The notes under the pieces were generated by a model. The model saw only the letters and a program-made list of their open reading frames with translations, was not told the DNA's origin and made no database searches. From the NCBI RefSeq assembly GCF_013450155.1, contig NZ_JACCKD010000002.1, positions 114,531 through 178,530 of the forward strand: a DNA stretch of 64,000 bases. The letters run 5' to 3'. Of this stretch, positions 56,037-64,000 are shown in pieces; positions within the stretch are counted from its first letter, which is position 1; every line of letters begins with the position of its first letter. The DNA comes from Haloechinothrix aidingensis. Lineage in GTDB: Bacteria > Actinomycetota > Actinomycetes > Mycobacteriales > Pseudonocardiaceae. The position numbers and the translations under genes are program-made.

Positions 56037-57479
56037 TCAGGGACGTCCCCGCCTGCCCGACCGCGAGTACGCCGTGCTCCTCGCCTGCCTGCCCGTATGG
56101 CTCCCGGGACCACGGCGCCGCTGCGCAGTGGTGGGTGCCTTCTTCGCAGGGCTCCCACCACGCTGGCCACCCGTACGGCTCGTCGCCTTACGTCGTGACT
56201 GGGGGCGGTACGGCTCGGGAGCGGGCAGCCGCAGCAGCCTACCGAACTTGCCCGGTCCCTGGTTGCGCAGCGCGGCCACTGCCTCGGGTTCGTGGCGGGC
56301 ACAGTTCGCGAGCACACCGAACACGAACATCGTGGTCACGAGGGAGGTACCGCCGTAGGAGATCATCGGTAGCGGGATCCCCGTAATGGGCAGCAGCCCC
56401 ACGACATAGCCGATGTTGATCCCGGCCTGCCCGACGAGCCACACCGTCAGGGTTCCCGCGACGATACGGATCCACGGGTCGAGGTTGCGTGCCGCCACCC
56501 GCAGGCCGACGATCGCCACCGCGGCGTACAACCCGATGACCACAGCGGCACCGATGAGACCGAGCTCCTCACCGATGAGCGCGAAGATGAAGTCGTGATG
56601 CACGTTCGGCAGGTACTGCCACTTCGAGGCGCCCTGCCCGAGCCCCGCACCGAACAGGCCGCCGTCCGCCAGCGCGAACATCGCCTGCGTGGCCTGCCAG
56701 CCGGTGCCCTGCGGGTCCGCGTCCGGGTTCAGGAAGCTCATCACCCTGGCTAGCCGGTACGGCGCCACGACAGCGAGCACGGCGACGCCGAGCGCGGCGG
56801 CTCCTGCGACGATCGCGAACAGCCGCTTCGGCGCGCCCGCGAACCACAACAACGCCAGCAGGACGACGCCGAGGCTGACCGTGCTACCCAGGTCGGGTTG
56901 GGCGATCACCAGGGCGAACATCACCAGTGCCACCGGAACGAGCGGGACGAGCAGATGCCGCCACTGGTGCAGCAGGGTGGATTTGCTGACGAGGATGTGT
57001 GCGCCCCACAGTGCCAACGCCAGCTTGGCGACCTCGACCGGCTGCACGGACACCGGGCCGAACGCGAACGAGCGCTGTGCGCCGAACGCGACCGTGCCCA
57101 TCGGGCTCAGCACGAGCGCGAGCATGCCGACGCTGAGCAGCAGCAGGACAGGAGCCATCTGCCGGATCAGGCGTAGCCGTACCCGCAGGCCGACCCAGAA
57201 CACGACCGCGCCAACGGCCACGTACATCACGTGCTTGCCGAACAGCTCGTAGACGTGGCCGCCCGCCCCCGATGCCGGTGAGGAGGCGGACAGCACCATC
57301 ACGATGCCGATCACGGTGAGCAGCCCGCTGAGCGCGAGCACAAGGTGGAACGAAGCCAGCGGTCGGGACAGCCATGCCGTCAGCACGGTGCGCACCGCCA
57401 CCAGTCGCGTCGCGACCGGTCCGCGGGACCTCCGGTTCCGCACCGTCTTCCCCTGCGCAGTTCGTCTCTCCGCGGCCAC
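56037..57479 (-). CDS. ftsW: SEDS protein FtsW
   Basis: 480 residues with ten membrane helices. YVAVGAVVFWVGLRVRLRLI and PVEVAKLALALWGAHILVSK, AQPDLGSTVSLGVVLLALLW, the large loop with HHDFIFALIGEELGLIG and ITGIPLPMISYGGTSLVTTM are SEDS motifs. It is the septal glycosyltransferase partner of FtsI. A very basic C-terminal tail (RRRGPGSHTGRQARSTAYSR) follows. The GTG at 57479 is five bases past murD. Confidence 0.95.
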   Translation of the reverse strand: MAAERRTAQGKTVRNRRSRGPVATRLVAVRTVLTAWLSRPLASFHLVLALSGLLTVIGIVMVLSASSPASGAGGHVYELFGKHVMYVAVGAVVFWVGLRVRLRLIRQMAPVLLLLSVGMLALVLSPMGTVAFGAQRSFAFGPVSVQPVEVAKLALALWGAHILVSKSTLLHQWRHLLVPLVPVALVMFALVIAQPDLGSTVSLGVVLLALLWFAGAPKRLFAIVAGAAALGVAVLAVVAPYRLARVMSFLNPDADPQGTGWQATQAMFALADGGLFGAGLGQGASKWQYLPNVHHDFIFALIGEELGLIGAAVVIGLYAAVAIVGLRVAARNLDPWIRIVAGTLTVWLVGQAGINIGYVVGLLPITGIPLPMISYGGTSLVTTMFVFGVLANCARHEPEAVAALRNQGPGKFGRLLRLPAPEPYRPQSRRKATSRTGGQRGGSPAKKAPTTAQRRRGPGSHTGRQARSTAYSRSGRRGRP

Positions 57480-57484
57480 TGGCC

Positions 57485-58924
57485 TTACCCGCCCAGCGCA
57501 CGTACCGCCTCAGCGAACGCCTCACCGCGGTGTGCGTAGCTGTGGAACATGTCCAGTGAGGCGGCGGCGGGAGCCAGCAGCACCACGTCACCCGGTCGAG
57601 CCATCGAGCTTGCCGCACGCACCGCCGCGTTCATCGTTCCATCGTCACCCGAACGGCAACGATTCACGGGAACATCCGGCGCGTGTCGCGCGAGTGCTTC
57701 CGCGATGACCTCGGCGTCCGCACCGATGACGACCGCGCCACGCAGCCGGTGGGCGTTCGAGGCGACGAGGGCATCGACCGTGGCCACGGAGGCGCCCTTG
57801 AGCTGGCCACCCGCGATCCACACGACATGCTCGTAGGCAGCCAACGAACCGGCGGCCGCGTGCGGGTTCGTCGCCTTGGAGTCGTTGACGAAACGTACCC
57901 CGCCGATCTCCGCGACCTGCACGGACCGGTGATCACCGGGCTGGAAGGCCAGTAGGCCCGCGCGGACCGCCCCGCGGCTGACGCCGTACGAGCGTGCCAG
58001 GGCCGCCGCGGCGAGCGCGTTGAGTACGTTGTGCGGCCCCGGCGGCATCACCTCGGACACCGCGCACAGCTCACCCCCGGCAGGAGCACCTCCCCCGGAG
58101 CCACCCTCGGGCACCGGGTGCGCGTGCCCCGCGTCGTCGAACGCGCGGTCGACGAGCATCTCCTCATCGACCCCGAGCTCCCCCGCGCGTGGCACGGCGC
58201 CGGTGAACCCGACCCGGCCTGCGCCTGCGGGCGCGTACTCCCCGGCCAGTCGCCGGGAGACCGGGTCATCGGCGTTGTGGACGGCGATCGCGGTCCGCTC
58301 GTGAATCCGCCCCTTGGCCGCGGCGTAGTCGTCGAAGGACCCGTGCCAGTCCAGATGGTCCTCGGCCACGTTGAGCACGACAGAGGCGTGCGGTGCGAGG
58401 CTCCGGCTCCAATGCAGCTGGAAGCTGGACAGCTCGACGGCGAGGACCGGGTAACCGGCCCGCACGGCGTCTGTGACAGCGAAACCGACGTTTCCGCAGG
58501 CCACGGCCTGCAGCCCCGCGGCACGAAGCATCTCGGCGAGCATGCTCACCGCTGTGGACTTGCCGTTGGTCCCGGTCACCACCAGCCATGCCGGGGGTCG
58601 CTCGGCCGTGCGCCCGAGGCGCCAGGCCAGCTCGACGTCGCCGATCACGTCGATACCGGCGTCGCGCGCCGCCCGCAGCAGCGGGCTCGACGGCCGCCAG
58701 CCCGGGCTGGTCACCACGAGGTCCGTGCCCTCGGCGGGGGAAGCCAGTCGCGGCACGCACTCGGCACCGGTGCCGGTGACCGAGGCCAGCCGCTCCTCGT
58801 TCTCGTCGGTCACCGTGACAAGCGCACCGGCCTCCACCAGCGCGCGAGTCACCGACAACCCGGTCACTCCCGCCCCGGCCACCAGGACACGACGACCCGT
58901 CCAGCTGTCCACGAGCTCACCCAC
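57485..58924 (-). CDS. murD: UDP-MurNAc-L-alanyl-D-glutamate ligase
   Basis: 479 residues. [18 protein letters not shown] (P-loop), [40 protein letters not shown] and [13 protein letters not shown] mark the family. It adds D-Glu to UDP-MurNAc-L-Ala. The GTG at 58924 overlaps the mraY end by eight bases; a GTG at 58912 is an alternative start. Confidence 0.95.
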   Translation of the reverse strand: MGELVDSWTGRRVLVAGAGVTGLSVTRALVEAGALVTVTDENEERLASVTGTGAECVPRLASPAEGTDLVVTSPGWRPSSPLLRAARDAGIDVIGDVELAWRLGRTAERPPAWLVVTGTNGKSTAVSMLAEMLRAAGLQAVACGNVGFAVTDAVRAGYPVLAVELSSFQLHWSRSLAPHASVVLNVAEDHLDWHGSFDDYAAAKGRIHERTAIAVHNADDPVSRRLAGEYAPAGAGRVGFTGAVPRAGELGVDEEMLVDRAFDDAGHAHPVPEGGSGGGAPAGGELCAVSEVMPPGPHNVLNALAAAALARSYGVSRGAVRAGLLAFQPGDHRSVQVAEIGGVRFVNDSKATNPHAAAGSLAAYEHVVWIAGGQLKGASVATVDALVASNAHRLRGAVVIGADAEVIAEALARHAPDVPVNRCRSGDDGTMNAAVRAASSMARPGDVVLLAPAAASLDMFHSYAHRGEAFAEAVRALGG

Positions 58925-60002
58925 CCACGGCGGCGAGTTGCTCGCTGTAGAACAGGCCGAGCCCGAACATGCAACAGATGGCGGCCAGCAACCAGAACCG
59001 GATGATCACGGTCGTTTCCGCCCAGCCGGCGAGCTCGAAGTGGTGGTGGAACGGCGCCATCCGGAACAGCCGCCGTCGCGTGGTGCGAAAGACCGCGATC
59101 TGCACGACCACCGACACCATCTCGACCACGAACAGCCCGCCGATCACGATCGCGAGCAGCTCGGTCCGTGTGGTCACCGACAGGCCGGCGATCAGACCAC
59201 CGAGCGCGAGGGACCCCGTGTCGCCCATGAAGATCTTCGCCGGAGCGGCGTTCCACCACAGAAAGCCGATACACCCACCGGTGGCCGCGGCGGCGACGAC
59301 GGCGAGGTCGAGGGGGTCACGCACGTCGTAGCACGCGGGCTGCGGGGTCTCCGCGCAGGACAGCCGTGCCTGCCAGAACGAGATCACCACGTAGGTGCCG
59401 AGCACCATCGATGCCGCGCCACCGGCGAGCCCGTCGAGCCCGTCGGTGAAATTCACCGCGTTCGACCAGGCGGCGATCAGCAGGTAGCAGAAGAGGACGA
59501 ACACCGGGATCGGGAACGCGATCACCGCGAGGTCGCGCACGTAGGACAGGTTGGTCGACGCGGGCGACAGCCCGTGCTGGTCGGCGAACTGGATCGCCAG
59601 TATGGCGAAGACCACGGCCACGACCAGCTGGCCGACCAGCTTCGACGTCTTGTTCAGCCCGAGGTTGCGCTGCCTGCGTACCTTGATGAAGTCGTCGAGG
59701 AAACCGACCAGTCCCAGGCCGCTGGCCAAGAACAGCACGAGCAGGCCCGAGGCGGAGGGGCTACCGCCGTCGGCAGAGGAGACCCACCGGAGCAGGTGCG
59801 CCACGCCGTAGCCCACCAGCGTCGCCACGATGATCGAGACCCCACCCATCGTGGGTGTCCCGCGCTTGGACTGGTGACCTTCCGGGCCTTCCTCCCTGAT
59901 CTCCTGGCCGAATCCCTGCTTGGAGAACGCCCTGATCAGGTACGGGGTGAGCATGATCGAGACGAGCAGGCCCACCGAGGCTGCGATCAGGATGCTGATC
60001 AC
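58917..60002 (-). CDS. mraY: Phospho-MurNAc-pentapeptide transferase
   Basis: 361 residues with about ten membrane helices. [37 protein letters not shown] (DD pair), [20 protein letters not shown] and [19 protein letters not shown] carry the catalytic and metal-binding aspartates, and [16 protein letters not shown] the HHH loop. It makes lipid I on undecaprenyl phosphate. The GTG overlaps the murF stop (GTGA). Confidence 0.97.
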   Translation of the reverse strand: MISILIAASVGLLVSIMLTPYLIRAFSKQGFGQEIREEGPEGHQSKRGTPTMGGVSIIVATLVGYGVAHLLRWVSSADGGSPSASGLLVLFLASGLGLVGFLDDFIKVRRQRNLGLNKTSKLVGQLVVAVVFAILAIQFADQHGLSPASTNLSYVRDLAVIAFPIPVFVLFCYLLIAAWSNAVNFTDGLDGLAGGAASMVLGTYVVISFWQARLSCAETPQPACYDVRDPLDLAVVAAAATGGCIGFLWWNAAPAKIFMGDTGSLALGGLIAGLSVTTRTELLAIVIGGLFVVEMVSVVVQIAVFRTTRRRLFRMAPFHHHFELAGWAETTVIIRFWLLAAICCMFGLGLFYSEQLAAVGG

Positions 60003-61513
60003 GCGTTACCACCGTCCCGCGGCGCCGACACCTCGGACGGGGAGCTCAGCAGCGCGTCGGCGACGCGCCACAGCTCGGCTACCTTGGAGGCCTTCACAAG
60101 GATCACGTCATCTCCTGTCAACTCGTCGCGGAGCAGCCCGGTCGCGGAGTCGGCGTCGGGCACGAGGATCGACTCCCGTCCCCAGGACCCTTCGTGGCAG
60201 GCTCCCTGATGCATCGCGGCCGCCTGGTCCCCGACCACGACGAGCCGGTCGATGTTCAACCGCACGGCGAGCCTGCCGATCTCGTCGTGCGCGGCGACGC
60301 TGTCGTCGCCGAGCTCGGCCATCGCGCCGAGGACCGCCCAGGAACGCCCGCCGGAGGACCGCCGCGCGGCGCTCATCGAGGCGAGTGTCTTGAGCGCCGC
60401 GCGTACCGACTCCGGGTTGGCGTTGTACGAGTCGTTGATCACGGTGAGGCCGTCCGCCCGCGTGTCGACCTGCATCCTGCGTTCGGACCGGCGCCGCACG
60501 GCCGACAGCCGCTGTGCCACCTCGTCGACGCCGCTACCCAGCTCGAGCGCGGTCGCCGCGGCCGCGAGGGCGTTGGCGACGTAGTGCTCGCCGTGCAGGG
60601 GCAGGGATACCTCCGCCCTGCCGTGTGGTGTGACCAGGTCGAAGCGCGGGCGGGCCTGCTCGTCGAGCCGGACGTGCTCGGCACGTACCTCGGCGTCCGC
60701 CGAGGTACCGACCGTGACCACCCTGGCCGCTGTCCGTTCGCTCATCGCCGCGACGAGCGGGTCGTCCGCGTTGAGTACCGCTACCCCACCGTCGCCTGCG
60801 GCAGGCAACGCCTCCACGAGCTCGCCCTTGGTCGCCGCGATGCCCTCACGGGACCCGAACTCGCCGACGTGGGCGCTGCCGACGTTGAGGACCACGCCGA
60901 TCCGCGGCGGAGCGAGCTCGGCCAGCTCAGCGATGTGTCCCACGCCTCGCGCGGACAGCTCCAGGACCAGGTGCCGCGTCGTCTCGTCGGCCCGCAGCAC
61001 CGTCCACGGGTGCCCGAGCTCGTTGTTGAACGATCCCGGCGGGGCGATGGTCGGCCCGAGCGGCTCGAGCAGCTGCGCGATGACGTCCTTGGTGGATGTC
61101 TTGCCGGAGGAACCGGTGATGCCGACGACGGTGAGCGAGCCGGCGGACAACCGGAGCACGGCGTACCTGGCGAGCTTGCCGAGTGCCGTGAGGACCGCCG
61201 CGCCGGAACCGTCGGTGTCGCCTGCCAGCGCGACCGACCTGCTACCCGCCGCCGCATCCGGGGCGGGCGGCACGACGACCGCGGGCGCATCCACCTCGCG
61301 CGCGGCCAGCACCCCGGCCGCTCCGGCCGCGGCCGCGGCGGCGGCGAAGGTGTGCCCGTCGACGCGCTCACCGGGCAGCGCGACGAACAACCCACCCGGC
61401 GCGATCTTCCTGGAGTCGAACTCGACCGGCGCGGTCACCGGCTCGCTGCCATCGCTGCGATGCAACCTGCCACCGGTGATCTCGGCGATCTCCGCAAGCG
61501 TCAGTGTGATCAC
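59999..61513 (-). CDS. murF: UDP-MurNAc-tripeptide D-alanyl-D-alanine ligase
   Basis: 504 residues. [20 protein letters not shown] (P-loop), [40 protein letters not shown] and [20 protein letters not shown] are diagnostic. It adds the terminal D-Ala-D-Ala. The GTG overlaps the murE stop by four bases. Confidence 0.96.
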   Translation of the reverse strand: MITLTLAEIAEITGGRLHRSDGSEPVTAPVEFDSRKIAPGGLFVALPGERVDGHTFAAAAAAAGAAGVLAAREVDAPAVVVPPAPDAAAGSRSVALAGDTDGSGAAVLTALGKLARYAVLRLSAGSLTVVGITGSSGKTSTKDVIAQLLEPLGPTIAPPGSFNNELGHPWTVLRADETTRHLVLELSARGVGHIAELAELAPPRIGVVLNVGSAHVGEFGSREGIAATKGELVEALPAAGDGGVAVLNADDPLVAAMSERTAARVVTVGTSADAEVRAEHVRLDEQARPRFDLVTPHGRAEVSLPLHGEHYVANALAAAATALELGSGVDEVAQRLSAVRRRSERRMQVDTRADGLTVINDSYNANPESVRAALKTLASMSAARRSSGGRSWAVLGAMAELGDDSVAAHDEIGRLAVRLNIDRLVVVGDQAAAMHQGACHEGSWGRESILVPDADSATGLLRDELTGDDVILVKASKVAELWRVADALLSSPSEVSAPRDGGNA

Positions 61514-63126
61514 TCGTGCCCCTCGATTCGTCTGCGCAGGGCGGCCGTGAGCTCCTCCCGATCCGAGAACGGATGCACGACCCCGCCGACCTCCTGGCCC
61601 GACTCGTGTCCCTTGCCAGCGACGAACACGACATCTCCCTGCGAGGCGATCGCGACGGCGTGACCGATCGCCTCGCGGCGGTCACCGATCTCGACCACCT
61701 CACCGCCCTGTGACGGCCCGACCATCCGCGCGCCGGTGAGCATCGCTGAACGGATCGCAGCGGCGTCCTCGCTGCGCGGGTTGTCGTCGGTGACGATCAG
61801 GACGTCACTGCGACGGACCGCCGCCTCACCCATCATCGGGCGTTTCGTGACGTCGCGGTCGCCTCCGCAGCCGAGCACCGTGATGATCCGCCCCGACGTC
61901 TGCGCGCGCAACGCGTCGAGGGACAGCGCCACGGCGGCAGGCTTGTGCGCGTAGTCGACGACCGCCGTGAAGTCCTGCCCCTCATCCACCCGTTCCATCC
62001 GGCCGGGAACCTGCGCCTCGGCCAGCCCGGTGGCGATGTGCTCCTGTGCGACCCCGACGGCGTCCAGCACGGCGGCGGCGAGCAGCGCGTTGGTCACGTT
62101 GAACTCGCCTGGCAGGTTCAGCGTCGTGCTGATCCGCTGCCCCGCGGGCCCGTACAGCACGACGGATTGCGCGCCCGTGCTGCTGGTGGCGCGCAGCTCC
62201 GCTGTCCACGCAGCACCCGTGGCCGGGTCGACGCCGACGGTGATCGTATGGGGACGGACGAGTGCCTGCCCCCACGCGCTGTCGACGACGACGATCTCGG
62301 TCGTCGAACGGCCGTCGAACAGGATGGCCTTGGCGTCGAAGTACTCCTCCATGTCCCGGTGGAAGTCGAGATGGTCCTGCGAGAGGTTGGTGAAGGCACC
62401 CACCGTGAACCGCGTACCTCGCACTCGGCCGAGCGAGAGCGCGTGGCTGGAGACCTCCATCGGGACATGCGTGACCCCGTGCTCGAGCATCACGCCGAAC
62501 AGCGCCTGCAGGTCCGGCGCCTCGGGCGTGGTGAAAGCGCTGGTGAGGCGCTCACCGGCGACCCGGGTCTCCACGGTCCCGATCAGGCCCGTGCGCAGCC
62601 CGGCGGCCCGCAGTCCCGACTCCACGAGGTACACGCTCGTGGTCTTGCCCGACGTCCCCGTGATGCCCAGCACCGACAGCTGCAGGGACGGTTCACCGTA
62701 GATCCAGGCGGCCATGTCACCGAGCACGGCGCGCGGATCGTCGTGCAGCACCACAGCAAGGTCACAGTCGCGTACCGTTGCCCGGTCGGCGCCGTCCTGG
62801 TCGGTGAGGATCGCCGCGGCTCCCGCGGCGATCGCCTCAGCCGCGAAGTCGGCCCCGTGCGCGTGGGCGCCGGGCAGCGCGGCGTACAGATCTCCCGGCC
62901 GCACCTGATGGGCGCGCAGCGTCGCGCCCGTGACGGCGGTCTCGGTCCCCCCGCTGTCCGGGATCAGCCGCCCATCGGCACGCGCGACAAGCGTCGTCAG
63001 CGGCACGGGTTCGGTGTGGCTCGGGCGGACGGGCACCGGTCCCGGGCCGCCCGGACCGTCCCCGCTCGCGTCTCCCGGTTCGTTGCCCCGACCTCGTCTC
63101 GGCGCACCAGCATTGTCGACGGACAC
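61510..63126 (-). CDS. murE: UDP-MurNAc-tripeptide synthetase, meso-DAP adding
   Basis: 538 residues. GITGTSGKTTSVYLVESGLR (P-loop), STTPEAP-like FTTPEAPDLQALFGVMLEHG, EVSSHALSLGRVRGTRFTVG, NLSQDHLDFHRDM and VTDDNPRSEDAAAI. The DNPR motif is the marker for meso-diaminopimelate as substrate rather than lysine. The N-terminal 35 residues are low complexity. TAACCT lies seven bases before the GTG at 63126, hinting at a leaderless transcript; no ribosome binding site is seen. Confidence 0.95.
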   Translation of the reverse strand: MSVDNAGAPRRGRGNEPGDASGDGPGGPGPVPVRPSHTEPVPLTTLVARADGRLIPDSGGTETAVTGATLRAHQVRPGDLYAALPGAHAHGADFAAEAIAAGAAAILTDQDGADRATVRDCDLAVVLHDDPRAVLGDMAAWIYGEPSLQLSVLGITGTSGKTTSVYLVESGLRAAGLRTGLIGTVETRVAGERLTSAFTTPEAPDLQALFGVMLEHGVTHVPMEVSSHALSLGRVRGTRFTVGAFTNLSQDHLDFHRDMEEYFDAKAILFDGRSTTEIVVVDSAWGQALVRPHTITVGVDPATGAAWTAELRATSSTGAQSVVLYGPAGQRISTTLNLPGEFNVTNALLAAAVLDAVGVAQEHIATGLAEAQVPGRMERVDEGQDFTAVVDYAHKPAAVALSLDALRAQTSGRIITVLGCGGDRDVTKRPMMGEAAVRRSDVLIVTDDNPRSEDAAAIRSAMLTGARMVGPSQGGEVVEIGDRREAIGHAVAIASQGDVVFVAGKGHESGQEVGGVVHPFSDREELTAALRRRIEGHE

Positions 63127-63174
63127 GGGCCGAAGGTTACCGGCGTGTCGTCCGCGCTCTGCAGCCCGGGATGG

Positions 63175-63681
63175 TTATCGCGTGTCGGGATCGCGTGCGG
63201 TATCCAGCAGTGGCTTCGCGAGGCAGACGCTGGCCGGATCCCACTTGTGCAGCCCGTACGTGGGAATACCGGCGTAGCCGACCGAGGTGTACAGCTCTAC
63301 CGCCTCCGGCTGCTCGGTCCCCGTCTCGAGCACCATCCTGCGCTTGCCTGCCTCCCGCGCGGTGCGTTCCAGTACCCGCACGATCGTCCGCGCGAAACCC
63401 CGTCCACGCGCGCCGGTGGCCACGTAGAGCCGCTTCATCTCCGCGTCCGTGTCCCGTAGCTCGCCCGCGAGCTCCCCGCCGGAACGCCACCCGCCACACG
63501 CAACCGGCTCGTCGCCGAGGTACCCCACGAGGAACCGGCCGTGCGGGGGGCTGAACTGCTCAGCGCGCACCGGGGTGTGATCGGGCTGCCCGTACCGGAC
63601 GAGGTACTCCTGCTGGATCTCCGAGATCAGCTTCTCGGCGTCCGGGTGCGTGAGGCTCCGGGGCTCCAGGCGCAGCTGCAT
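63175..63681 (-). CDS. GNAT-family N-acetyltransferase
   Basis: 168 residues. The acetyl-CoA loop is RLYVATGARGRGFARTIVRV, with LETGTEQPEAVELYTSVGYA after it; VACGGWRSGG precedes. The substrate is unknown. It is upstream of murE in the position usually held by ftsI and rsmH in related bacteria, and on the same strand. Confidence 0.88.
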   Translation of the reverse strand: MQLRLEPRSLTHPDAEKLISEIQQEYLVRYGQPDHTPVRAEQFSPPHGRFLVGYLGDEPVACGGWRSGGELAGELRDTDAEMKRLYVATGARGRGFARTIVRVLERTAREAGKRRMVLETGTEQPEAVELYTSVGYAGIPTYGLHKWDPASVCLAKPLLDTARDPDTR

Positions 63682-63690
63682 GGCGTGAGA

Positions 63691-63990
63691 CTATAGCGAG
63701 CCGTACAACTGTCCTCGATCACGCCTGCGCAGGAATGGGCCGGTATGACTGAGGGCCAGGAAGCCTTCTGGGCTGCAGTGGTGGTTTCGGCTTGGCGGAC
63801 CGGTCTGCGGTGGTGGTTGGGGCGTTCCACGATCCCGCGGCGGGGTTGGACGATGAACTCGTGGGCGGGATCGGGTCCGGAGACGGTCTCGGCCTCGATG
63901 CCTGCCCGGTCGTAGGTGGCAGCAACGGTGGGGCCAGTGGGTTTGCTTATGCGGGATGCGCGGGGTGCGCGGGATGCGTAGCCACAGGCC
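63691..63990 (-). pseudogene. IS5-type transposase, 3' remnant with frameshift
   Basis: On the minus strand the frame reads ATYDRAGIEAETVSGPDPAH, EFIVQPRRGIVERPNHHRRP, VRQAETTTAA, which is like the FVVQPRRWVVER...RRLVRQ.ETT end of IS5-group DDE transposases. Near 63775 the reading shifts to EGFLALSHTGPFLRRRDRGQ, LYGSL and a TAG stop at 63691-63693, the normal end of such proteins. Only the last 100 codons remain, degraded; the rest would lie beyond the window or be lost. Confidence 0.72.
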
Positions 63991-64000
63991 AGTGCGGGTG

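Noticed and set aside
1-64000. CRISPR array, prophage or biosynthetic gene cluster.
   Set aside because: No regularly spaced repeats, phage genes or modular synthases were seen.

Overview
The window is chromosomal DNA of a high-GC actinomycete, most likely a member of the Pseudonocardiaceae. The signs are a conservon-type sensor kinase, a DNPR-type (meso-DAP) MurE, a Wag31/SepF/YggT cell-division block, an XRE(DUF5753)/DUF397 pair, many GTG starts, and a gene order resembling the aroF-pfkA-glkA region of Streptomyces and the Rv2179c-Rv2187 region of Mycobacterium tuberculosis. The genus call is inference from gene content. No rRNA, tRNA, CRISPR array or prophage was seen. The only clear mobile DNA is a decayed transposase 3' end at the right edge.

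Layout. (1) 1-6.9 kb: a conservon start (roadblock protein, cut by the window edge, and its nitrate/nitrite-sensing histidine kinase), two small membrane proteins, a GH103-type lytic transglycosylase and two small unknown proteins. (2) 7.0-14.3 kb: acyl-CoA and aldehyde metabolism (crotonase, CaiB/BaiF CoA-transferase, acyl-CoA dehydrogenase, TetR regulator with a palindromic operator, succinate-semialdehyde dehydrogenase), plus a 3'-truncated tyrosine phosphatase and an endonuclease/exonuclease/phosphatase-family protein. (3) 14.3-19.7 kb: a large LuxR-family (LAL) regulator and an XRE/DUF397 pair with a near-ideal operator. (4) 19.7-35.1 kb: a conserved housekeeping block with TesB, pyruvate kinase, phosphofructokinase carrying the D104/K124 signature of PPi-dependent enzymes, a class I DAHP synthase behind a leaderless Tyr/Trp/Phe leader peptide, RNase AS, an acyltransferase, a lipase-like hydrolase, a NUDIX protein, a ROK glucokinase, an ArsA-like ATPase, two SRPBCC proteins, a phosphoesterase and FadD15-like acyl-CoA ligase. 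(5) 35.1-46.9 kb: tandem DUF885 proteins, RluA-type pseudouridine synthase, LspA, a K+/H+ antiporter, a DUF167 protein and IleS under a T-box. (6) 46.9-63.7 kb: cell division and peptidoglycan synthesis on the minus strand. Read 5' to 3' this is murE-murF-mraY-murD-ftsW-murG-murC-ftsQ-ftsZ-pgeF-yggS-sepF-yggT-wag31, followed by a small membrane protein and ileS. A GNAT gene and an IS remnant lie upstream of murE where ftsI/rsmH are usually found.

How the genes work together. MurE, F, D, C, MraY and MurG carry the lipid II pathway from UDP-MurNAc-dipeptide to lipid II. FtsW, Q, Z, SepF and Wag31 place and drive the machinery that uses it. The genes overlap or nearly touch from murE to ftsQ, then a 281-base gap with a palindrome-bearing promoter lets ftsZ be expressed separately. 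The glycolysis genes (glkA, pfkA, pyk) sit close to aroF, the entry to aromatic biosynthesis. The most interesting non-coding signals are the aromatic leader peptide, the T-box with a tandem 46-base duplication after it, a perfect 52-base palindrome between fadD15 and a DUF885 gene, and a two-tier hairpin at 19.5 kb.
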